From: Bacteroidota bacterium
GTDB lineage: Bacteria; Bacteroidota; Bacteroidia; AKYH767-A; 2013-40CM-41-45
Direction: 5' to 3'
Assembly: GCA_016721305.1 (NCBI GenBank)
Contig: JADKIH010000012.1
Location: forward strand, 47,928 to 111,927
DNA: 64,000 bases
Notes under the pieces: model-generated
The model's input: the letters and a program-made list of their open reading frames with translations, nothing else
What the model was told of the DNA's origin: nothing
The model's database searches: none
Position numbers and translations under genes: made by a program
In this document: piece after piece, positions 56,226-64,000 of the stretch
How the letters are laid out: the number at the start of each line of letters is the position of its first letter
Position numbering within the stretch: position 1 is the stretch's first letter

Positions 56226-58142
56226 ATGACCAGTACCATCAGAAATTTCTTTTTTTGGAGTATTTCCATCATTTCATTCATGTATGCCGGTTGTGGCTCT
56301 GACAAGCAGGGCGACGAAATCGGTGCTTTGAAGAAAAATCAATACCCGGAAGTTTACGATGTCAGAAAAAATGAGCTTTTCGCCGCTCCGAATGTAAGAG
56401 GACCGGAAGATAAATCGGCCTTTTCGGAGCGCGTTGCCACTTCCTGGAAAAAGTACTCAGAAGGCTCTTCAAGCCGTTTGGCGATCCTCCTCACCGATAC
56501 TACTGCTTCTTGGCTCGGATTAGCTCACGGACTTAAGTCGATCGGTGTTCCGTTTTTGATTACGACGGATTATCACAAGGCAATGGAAAGTAAGGTGATG
56601 ATGGTTTATCCGGTTATTTCCGGGGCTGCTCTTTCGCCCGATGCTCTTCAGGCGCTTGCAGCTTACCCTCGTAATGGCGGAACGATTATCGGCACCCAAG
56701 TTTTAGGTGCTCTCAACGAAGTCTTTGGATTCGACGAACCGGTTCCGAGTAAACAGCACTTCGAAATTCTGATTGCAAAAGACACCAATAGCGCCATCAC
56801 CGGAGAATTCCGAGAAGCAAAAGAGACACAAATTTCTATTGGCAATAAAGAGAAATTCAAAGAGACAATCGGAACGTACAGCTATTCGAATACGCGTCTT
56901 CCTGCTCTTGCGACGTACGAAGATAAATCGGCTGCAGTAACACAACGTTTTTATGAAAATGGTCGTGCATATGCTCTTGGTTTCGATATCGGCTTCTTAA
57001 TCCTCAAAGGTCATAATATCCGTCACGAAGATTTTAATCGTTCACCAATCAATCGCTTCGAACCGACGATTGACGTTCTTCTTCGTCTGATCAAAAACAT
57101 TTACATCGACAGCAATCGCGATGCCGCTTATCTCTGCTCTGTACCGTACAACAAAGATCTCGCTGTCTGCATCACACACAATATCAATTTCAGAAAAGCA
57201 CTCGATCAGGCGCCTGAATTTGCGCAGCGTGAAAAAGAGATGGGAATTCATTCATCTTACTTCATTCAAACGCAATACATCAAAGATTCCCGCAACGCGA
57301 TTTTCTTTGCTCCTGAAGATTTTCAAAAGTTGAAAGCATTGTCAGCATCCGGAATGGATGTTCAAAGCAGCTCGGTTTCAGGATCTCCTCTCTTCGATCA
57401 GTTTGAACAAGGAACAGGTGATGAAGTCTATTCCGATTATCGTCCGTATGTAATGGCCTTCGACAAAACCTATCATGGAAGCATCTTCGGTGAAATGCGT
57501 GTATCGCGTTTCCTGCTCGATCATTATCTTCCGGGAAACAATACGTCGGCTTTCCGTTCTGCCTATCTCTACACGCCATTTACGTATCCACAAAGCTTAC
57601 TATCCTGCGGATATCGTTTTTCTTCGTCGATTCCTGCGAACGCAGCACTTACTCACTTCCCGTTCCAGATGAATTTCAATCGTGAGTACGATGCCGAAAC
57701 CGATGCCTTCGAATTTCCGGTAAGCGACGACGATGAAGTTCCTCCATTTAACGAGACCCGCGCACAGAATGCTATTAAGTTGGCCAAAAAGATTTCGCGC
57801 TACGGTGGATGCTACATCGGACAAGTTCACCCGAATGCAATCGGATGGAAAGTCGAGAAAGAATTTGTAAACGCTGTGAAAGATTTCGCATGGATCGGAA
57901 CGATCCGCGATTTTGGTTTATGGTGGGCTGCACGTAACGAAGTTACTCTCGACGTTGCCTACGTAGGTGGTAAACGAGTAGTAACCGTAAACGTCCCTAA
58001 ACGAATGGAAGGCTTAGCGATCATGCTTCCACTCCGCTCTACACCAACATCTATCGAAGGCGGAGGCAAGTACTCGGTGGATGGGAAGTTGGTGATTTTT
58101 GAGTTGGCGGAGGGCGTTATCAAAATTACACTGAACAACTAA
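56226..58142 (+). CDS. Lipoprotein with a degenerate polysaccharide-deacetylase-like domain
   Basis: Start chosen at ATG 56226 because it gives a proper lipoprotein signal (MTSTIRNFFFWSISIISFMY, lipobox YAGC). The 638-aa protein has an N-terminal flavodoxin/GATase-like domain (SRLAILLTDTTASWLGLAHG, NGGTIIGTQVLGAL) and then a beta/alpha-barrel with features of NodB deacetylases (LAVCITHNINFRKAL, GIHSSYFIQTQ, GCYIGQVHPNAIG). The metal-binding DD-HxxxH set is not clearly complete. It probably acts on a cell-surface glycan. I am not sure of the reaction. No carbohydrate cluster is adjacent. Confidence 0.6.
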   Translation: MTSTIRNFFFWSISIISFMYAGCGSDKQGDEIGALKKNQYPEVYDVRKNELFAAPNVRGPEDKSAFSERVATSWKKYSEGSSSRLAILLTDTTASWLGLAHGLKSIGVPFLITTDYHKAMESKVMMVYPVISGAALSPDALQALAAYPRNGGTIIGTQVLGALNEVFGFDEPVPSKQHFEILIAKDTNSAITGEFREAKETQISIGNKEKFKETIGTYSYSNTRLPALATYEDKSAAVTQRFYENGRAYALGFDIGFLILKGHNIRHEDFNRSPINRFEPTIDVLLRLIKNIYIDSNRDAAYLCSVPYNKDLAVCITHNINFRKALDQAPEFAQREKEMGIHSSYFIQTQYIKDSRNAIFFAPEDFQKLKALSASGMDVQSSSVSGSPLFDQFEQGTGDEVYSDYRPYVMAFDKTYHGSIFGEMRVSRFLLDHYLPGNNTSAFRSAYLYTPFTYPQSLLSCGYRFSSSIPANAALTHFPFQMNFNREYDAETDAFEFPVSDDDEVPPFNETRAQNAIKLAKKISRYGGCYIGQVHPNAIGWKVEKEFVNAVKDFAWIGTIRDFGLWWAARNEVTLDVAYVGGKRVVTVNVPKRMEGLAIMLPLRSTPTSIEGGGKYSVDGKLVIFELAEGVIKITLNN

Positions 58143-58304
58143 TTCTATTGAAGATTGAATATTGGGCATTCCGGAAGGGCGCGGAGTTCATTTAATTCAA
58201 TGGCTTTGACCTTTAAATTGAAAATTGAAAATTGAATATTGGTGCTTAGTAGCCAATCTTCAATTTTCAATCTTCAATCTTCAATTTTTTTTAATCTTCA
58301 ATCT
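58143..58304. repeat. AATCTTC/AAAATTG heptamer arrays, inverted
   Basis: TTGAAGATTGAATATTGG near 58148, TTGAAAATTGAAAATTGAAT near 58215, and the inverse TCAATTTTCAATCTTCAATC to 58310. The two halves can form a stem between the convergent genes. Confidence 0.85.
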
Positions 58305-58700
58305 TCAATTCTTAACGACCTTCAGCTCCAAGTACCCCGTCCCCGGGTCTTGCTCTCTCTTAAAGACTACGTCTTCCGCTTCGCCGATAACGAGTTCGGC
58401 AGTGGTTCTTACAACGCTTCCTTCTTTTAGATGTCCGCCGCTGGCTTTGCCGTTTTCGTCGGTTACGGTGATGTGAAAATGGGAACCGAAGGTGGAGAAT
58501 GTTCCGGTGAGTGAAGTGATTTCTAACGGACCCGGAACTGTTGCAACATCGGGTTTACCTGCAAAGCGAATGGCGGCAACGGTCAGACTTCCGACACATG
58601 TTATGACGAAGGCGGCTTGTAATTGATGTTCGGCAGCAAAGGCTTCTAACTCGTGTTTCAAATCTTGACCTGGTGTCAGGCGAAAGCAAAATGTTTTCAT
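58305..58700 (-). CDS. PPC/DUF296-domain protein
   Basis: The 131-aa protein is a stand-alone PPC (plants and prokaryotes conserved, DUF296) domain, a homotrimer in solved structures. Landmarks: FRLTPGQDLKHELEAFAAEH, ITCVGSLTVAAIRFAGKP, and the His-rich metal-like site GSHFHITVTDENGKASGGHL. Its molecular role is unclear, and in plants the domain sits in AT-hook DNA-binding proteins. Confidence 0.88.
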   Translation of the reverse strand: MKTFCFRLTPGQDLKHELEAFAAEHQLQAAFVITCVGSLTVAAIRFAGKPDVATVPGPLEITSLTGTFSTFGSHFHITVTDENGKASGGHLKEGSVVRTTAELVIGEAEDVVFKREQDPGTGYLELKVVKN

Positions 58701-58705
58701 AGGTT

Positions 58706-61700
58706 TTATTTTGTTGTTGCAGCTGCGAACATTCCGCCGCTTAATTCATTCAGGAAATTATTAGCATCATCGACGGAGTCGATATTCTTTATTGTCAAGC
58801 CAAGTCGTGATTTCTCCTCTCGTAAGCGGCACTTGCCCGGATTCTTTTGAACGTATTTCAGAATCGTTGAGAAAACTTCCGACTGATAAAACGGCGAAAC
58901 AGGATTGCTTACGAAGTAACCAATGAATCGCATATTCTTCAGGAGAATTTTTTCAAAACCTAATTTCTCTGCCATCCAACGTAAGCGAATCGTCGCCATT
59001 AATTCTTCCACTTGTTTTGGCAACGGACCAAAACGGTCTTTCAATTCGTCACCGAATTTTTGGAGTCGCTCTTCCGTCGTAATGCTGTCGAGTTCTTTAT
59101 AGAGAATCAATCGTTCCGTAACCGAATTCACATAATCCGCCGGCATTAAAATTTCCAGGTCGGTATCGATCTGACAGTCGGCTACGAATTTCCGCTCTTT
59201 AATTTCTTCAGCAAAAAGATCGGCAAATTCAGTTTCTTTTAATTCGTGAACGGCTTCGTCGAGAATCTTGTGATACATCTCGAAACCGATTTCGGAAATA
59301 AATCCGCTCTGCTCCCCTCCCAATAAGTTTCCCGCACCGCGAATATCCAAATCGCGCATAGCAACATTGAAGCCTGATCCGAGATCGGAGAATTCTTCGA
59401 TAGCGCGCAAACGTTGCTTGGCTTCATTCGTCAGTACCGACATCGGCGGAGTGAGCAAATAACAGAATGCTTTTTTATTGGAACGACCAACACGCCCACG
59501 CATTTGGTGCAAGTCGCTCAGTCCGAAGTTTTGTGCCTGATTGATGATAATCGTATTCGCATTCGGAATGTCGAGACCGGATTCGATAATTGTAGTAGCT
59601 ACCAAAATATCGTATTCGCCTTCAATGAAATCGAGCAGAATTTCTTCGAGCTTTTCGCCGTCCATTTGACCGTGACCTACAGCAACTCTTGTACCCGGAC
59701 AAAGCTTGCGAATCAAGTCCGACATTTCATGAATATCCTGCACTCGATTATGAACAAAGAAAACCTGTCCATTACGCGCTACTTCGTATTCAATCGTTTC
59801 CTTAATAGTCTTCTCGTTGAAAGTATGAATCTCCGTCGTAACCGGATATCGGTTCGGCGGAGGTGTGGTGATAATGCTAAGGTCACGTGCTCCCATCAAT
59901 GAAAACTGAAGCGTTCTTGGAATCGGCGTCGCTGTTAACGTGAGAGTATCGACATTTACACGAAGTGCTTTCAATTTCTCCTTCCTACTCCAAATTTTTG
60001 TTCTTCATCAATAATCATCAGACCAAGATCAGAGAATTTTATATCCTTGCTAAGAATTCGATGTGTTCCGATGATGATATCGACTTTCCCTTTCGCCAAT
60101 CGCTCAAGAGTTTCTTTTTGCTTAGCGGCAGATTTGAAACGATTGATATAATCGACAGTGCAAGGAAACTCTTTCAAACGATCGCGGAAAGTATTGTAAT
60201 GTTGAAGAGCGAGAATCGTAGTCGGAACTAATACAGCTACTTGTTTTCCGTCAGTTACCGCTTTGAAAGCAGCGCGTACGGCAATTTCAGTTTTACCAAA
60301 ACCCACGTCACCGCAAATCAGTCGATCCATCGGATATTCTCGCTCCATGTCTTTCTTCACATCGCGCGTCGATTTAACCTGATCGGGAGTGTCTTCGTAA
60401 ATGAAGCTTGCTTCTAATTCATTTTGCAAATACGTATCAAGATTGAAGGCAAAACCCTTCGTTGCTTTTCGTCGTGCGTAAAGTGCGATGAGATCTTTGG
60501 CAATGTCCTTAACCTTTTTCTTCGTCTTCTGCTTCAACGTCGCCCAGGCTGTACTTCCTAATTTGTGCAATGACGGCGCTGTTCCTTCCTTCCCCGTATA
60601 TTTTGCAATACGGTGAAGCGAGTGAATGCTCACATACAGAATGTCATTGTCTTTATAGATAAGCCGAATCGCTTCCTGCGGCTTATCATTCACCATAATC
60701 ATTTCCAATCCCGCGAAACGACCGACACCATGATCGATGTGCGTAACGTAATCGCCCGGCTTGAGCGATTGAATTTCTTTAATCGTCAGCGCTTCATTGC
60801 GGGAATAATTTTTCTTTAAACGGAAACGATGGTAACGATCAAAAATCTGGTGATCAGTGTAACAAGCGATTTTCAAATCATTGTCGAGAAAACCCTCGTG
60901 CAATGAAAGCAGCAGCGTTGTAAATTCAATTTTACCGATGGAAGAATTCTTTTTTGCCAAATCTTCAAAGATGGCATACAATCGTTCCACCTGTTTTGAT
61001 GAATCTGCAAAAATCAGATTCTTGATATTTTGAATATGATTTTGCTGAAAATTTTTAATCAGCAAATCGAAATTTTTATTGAATGACGGTTGCGGCGAAA
61101 TAGAAAACGAGAATTCTTCTCCCGAAGAAAAATAGTGTCGCTTACCAAGCTCCACCGTCATCTTCGTTCCAAGTTTCTCGCTGATAAATTCAGCCGAGTC
61201 GAAGATCTCATCAATTTTCGATGACGAATATGTTTTATTTTCCTCTACATAAGTTCGTGCCTTATCGAGATTCAATGACAAATAATCGATGCTCGAAGAA
61301 AGATCCTTTGTCCAGATGACAGAGTCGGCAGGAATAAAATCAAAGAATGAAGTCCGGCTGTCTTCGAGCAATTTCGTCTGCACATTGGGCATGATCGTAA
61401 TGTGATTCATTGCCTGCACAGACAATTGTGTTGCCGGATCGAACGTACGAATACTCTCTATGATTTATTAAGCCGACTCAACACCTCGGCACGACTGAGA
61501 ATACTTGCATTATCCGACTCATCAAATTGAAACGTCTTTTTATACGACGAAGGAAAAAACAACGGAAGGCTACTATCGAGCAAATTCTCGATATCATTCA
61601 GAAAGTAAGCCGCCTCCTCTTTATCACTCAGCAAAACGATATGCGTCTTCCTGGCAAGCGAAGTAATAGCCGCCATCACAACAGCATCCGAAGAACCCGA

Positions 61701-61808
61701 AAGCCCCTTTAAATGCAAATGCGAAGCAACAGCTTCCTGAATTTTAGTCCCGATTGAAACGACGACAGGCCGGGATGTATAATACCCCAGCAATTGATTA
61801 CGATCCAT
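58706..61808 (-). CDS. mfd: Transcription-repair coupling factor, one frameshift and an internal gap
   Basis: Mfd removes stalled RNA polymerase and recruits UvrA. The start is ATG 61808; a TTG at 61820 is part of the -7 box (CAAGGTA on the plus strand, 61818-61824). Domains: UvrB-like N-terminus (to SRLNKS), RNAP-interacting CID-like domain (LKPGDYVTHIDHGVGRFAGL), Walker A CGDVGFGKTEIAVRAAF, DEEQ in IIDEEQKFG, helicase half with TIIESGLDIPNANTII and QMRGRVGRSNKKAFCYL, and the C-terminal domain. A lost base near 59973 (GRRN..LKALRVNV) is one indel. At 61450 the sequence jumps from SRLNK straight to IESIRTFDPATQLS, missing about 80-100 residues. Confidence 0.9.
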
Positions 61809-61835
61809 TGTGGCGTACAAGGTAGGGAAATATCT

Positions 61836-62100
61836 GGTTCAAGTTCAAGGTTCAAGGTTCAAGGTTCAAGGTTCAAGGTTCAAGGTTCAAAGTTCAAAGT
61901 TCAAGGTTCAAAGTTGCTCGGTTGATTGCAAATTGCGAAACATTGAACAATAGTAGTTGGTTCAATGTCTAATCGTTATCCGCAGATTGTAAATAGCGAA
62001 ACATTGAACAATAGTAGTTGGTTCAATGTCTAATCGTTATCCGCAGCTTGTAAATAGCGAAACTTTGAACCTTGAACTTTGAACTTTAAACTTTGAACTA
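61836..62100. repeat. TTCAAGG arrays flanking a 61-bp tandem duplication
   Basis: About ten GGTTCAA words at 61836-61914; then a 61-bp unit with a hairpin (ATTGAAC..GTTCAAT) present twice (copy starts about 61924 and 61985); then inverted words AACTTTG/TTGAACC to 62100. The right array touches the fbp stop. Confidence 0.93.
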
Positions 62101-63116
62101 CTTCGCCTCAACCTGCGAATACTTCGCCATAAACTCCTCCGCCATATTAACCATATCGGCCGAACCGATGAAGAGCGGTGTTCGTTGGTGGAGAGATGTT
62201 GGCTGAACGTCGAGGATACGACGGAAACCGTCGGAGGCTTTTCCGCCGGCTTGTTCGATGATGAAAGCAAGAGGATTACATTCGTACAACAGACGCAGTT
62301 TTCCTTTTGGTGATTTCAGTGTTGAAGGATAAATAAAGATTCCGCCTTTTAAAAGATTCCGGTGAAAATCGGCCACTAAGGAACCGATGTAACGCGATGA
62401 ATAAGGACGCAAGCTCTTGCTGTCTTCAACCTGACAATATTTGATATACTGTTTCACTCCATCAGGGAAGTGAACATAATTTCCTTCGTTGATTGAATAT
62501 AAAATTCCGTTACGTGGACATTTCATATCAGCATGTGAAAGGCAAAATTCGCCGATGCTTGGATCGAGTGTAAAACCGTTTACACCTTTTCCGGTTGTGT
62601 ACACCATCATCGTTGAAGAACCGTAGATGACGTAACCGGCAGCTACTTGTTCAGTTCCGCATTGCAGATAATCTTTTTCCATTACATCACCACTGAAAGA
62701 AGTACGGCGGTAGATAGAGAAAATCGTTCCGATGGCAACATTCACATCTATATTCGATGATCCGTCGAGCGGATCTACACAGACAACATACTTTGCATTT
62801 CGGCTCACGGCACTATTGATCTGAACCAGACCTTCGTTTTCTTCCGATGCCACTGCGCAAGTTTCACCACCGGCACTGAGGCGCAATCGAATTGTTCGTT
62901 TGCAAACACATCCAATTTCTTCACCGATTCCCCCTGCACGTTGATCGTTCCATACTCGCCGAGAATGTCGGCCAGTCCCGCTTTGTTTACTTCACGATTT
63001 ACAATTTTTGCAGCAATACCGATATCGCGCAGCAAACGAGATAATTCACCTTTAGCATATGGAAAATCCGCTTGTCTTTCGATGATAAATTGTCCAAGTG
63101 TAATCACTTTATTCAT
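62098..63116 (-). CDS. fbp: Fructose-1,6-bisphosphatase class 1, one frameshift
   Basis: This gluconeogenic enzyme removes the C1 phosphate of fructose 1,6-bisphosphate. ATG 63116 gives MNKVITLGQFIIERQADFPY; the first frame runs to ANEQF, the second continues LRLSAGGETCAVASEENEGL. Restoring one T near 62892 joins them. Active-site motif DPLDGSSNIDVNVAIGTIFS is intact, and the C-terminal LYECNPLAFIIEQAGGKAS is present. Total about 340 aa, normal. Confidence 0.94.
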
Positions 63117-63134
63117 GGTTTTGGATTAGGACTG

Positions 63135-63142
63135 CAAATGTA
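63135..63142 (-). promoter_or_regulatory. -7 box of fbp
   Basis: TACATTTG on the minus strand, 18 bases before the fbp start. Confidence 0.5.
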
Positions 63143-63448
63143 ACAATTGTGGGAATTTGGGGTTTTTGAGGGGTATTAGCTGTTTTACAGGGAGTTGGGA
63201 TCGGCATTTACGGGTGATCGAGAACGGTTTACGTGGAAGTAGCTGTGTGTTTGGGGCTTGGCTTCGAACCCGACCCTGGGAAGTGGGTGGGTGTCGAACA
63301 TTGAACAGTGTTGAAACCCGGATGGAAGGAACGGAAGGACCGGAAGTGGGTTTAACCCCGCTTCAGCGGCCGGAGCCGCGCAGCCCGAATGCCAGGTAAT
63401 TTGCCACCGCCTGAATATCTTCGCCCCTCGATAAACACCCACCGCCGT
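63143..63448. other. 306-bp gap between divergent fbp and serA
   Basis: No gene is seen. It is more GC-rich than other gaps (CCCCGCTTCAGCGG, GCGGCCGGAGCCGC near 63369-63382). GAAGGAACGGAAGGACCGG is a short repeat near 63325. It must hold the serA promoter; TATCTTCG near 63416 is a weak -7 candidate. Confidence 0.5.
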
Positions 63449-64000
63449 ATGTCATCCCCCACCAGCTTCCCGAAAGAAAAAATCAAGATTCTCATGCTCG
63501 AGGGAGTTCACCCGACGGCATTGAAAATGTTTGAAGAAGCAGGATATGCCGAGGTCGAATTGATTAAGGGCGCGATGAGCGAAGATGAGCTCGTGGCGAA
63601 AATCAGCGATGTACATTTATTGGGAATTCGTTCGAAGACGCAGCTGACAAAAAAAATTCTGGATGCTGCTGATCGTCTGCTAGCTGTTGGTGCATTTTGC
63701 ATCGGCACGAATCAGATCGAAATGAATACGGCAACGGAAAATGGTATTGCTGTTTTCAATTCGCCTTTTTCAATACGCGTTCAGTTGCTGAATTAGTGAT
63801 TGCACATTGCATCAATCTAATGCGTCGTGTTTATGAAAAAGCGATGGCGCTCATCACGGTAAGTGGCTGAAAGATGCGAGCGACAGTTTTGAAGTTCGCG
63901 GAAAGACACTAGGCATCGTCGGTTATGGCCATATCGGTTCGCAGGTTTCCGTACTCGCGGAGAACATGGGAATGAAAGTTATTTTCTACGATGTAGAACC
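63449..64000 (+). CDS. serA: D-3-phosphoglycerate dehydrogenase, partial, two frameshifts
   Basis: First enzyme of serine synthesis. Start chosen at ATG 63449 (MSSPTSFPKEKIKILMLEGV). Substrate-binding domain motifs: LLGIRSKTQLTKKILDAADR, AVGAFCIGTNQIEMNTATEN. A lost base near 63771 breaks SPFSNTRSVAELVIAHCINL, and another near 63852 breaks the path to HHGKWLKDASDSFEVRGKTL. The NAD-binding GYGHIGSQ lies near 63920. The gene runs off the right edge. Confidence 0.9.

Overview
The window is chromosomal DNA of a member of the Bacteroidota, probably a free-living or environmental lineage near the Chitinophagales/Sphingobacteriia, though the family cannot be fixed from sequence alone. The evidence is type IX secretion sorting domains, gliding genes gldE and gldD, a very large PKD-repeat surface protein, a tiny AURKAIP1/COX24-like basic protein, and -7 boxes of the Bacteroidota form TAnnTTTG, often only a few bases before the start codon.

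Layout. 1-4.9 kb: an AT-rich accessory block of minus-strand genes (2H phosphoesterase, lipoprotein, EF-Tu domain 3-like protein, zinc-ribbon protein, T9SS proteins) separated by structured spacers that resemble gene-cassette junctions. 5-13.5 kb: core genes on the minus strand (fumC, an arsC-like gene, prfB with its programmed +1 frameshift, recX, two SRPBCC proteins, RNase G, a 31-aa basic protein, a TPR protein, HU). 13.6-17.3 kb: mutY, ssb and a gldE-gldD fusion. 17.3-23.2 kb: heme A synthase, an outer-membrane protein, coaX, tRNA-Phe, a response regulator and a helical-repeat protein. 23.2-31.3 kb: secreted proteins including the 19-PKD protein, then a histidine kinase. 31.4-41.8 kb: gpmI, an M20 dipeptidase, a DMT transporter, a DEAD-family helicase, an M13 protease, lptC, a small membrane protein and a CorC/HlyC protein. 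42-53 kb: a PpiD-like foldase, tandem cytochrome P460 lipoproteins, the mreB-mreC-mreD-pbp2-rodA cell-shape cluster and purH. 53-64 kb: a MacB/FtsX-type permease, a higBA toxin-antitoxin pair, a deacetylase-like lipoprotein, a DUF296 protein, mfd, fbp and the start of serA.

The most unusual feature is non-coding. Nearly every larger intergenic gap carries tandem arrays of 7-bp words (some 8 or 9 bp). Examples are GGGTTGC, GTAAGTA, TTCAAGG, ATTATGA, AATCTTC and AGCTAATC. Arrays often face each other as inverted pairs around a hairpin core, and distant loci share both word and core, so they look like families of dispersed elements. One pair brackets higBA, and another array encodes the N-terminus of heme A synthase.

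Caution on sequence quality. About 18 single-base frameshifts, mostly lost bases in homopolymers, break otherwise intact genes including rodA, purH, mfd, fbp, mutY and serA. The simplest reading is residual sequencing error, so I describe these as single genes. The prfB frameshift is real recoding. An in-frame gap in mfd of roughly 80-100 codons is larger and needs separate explanation.
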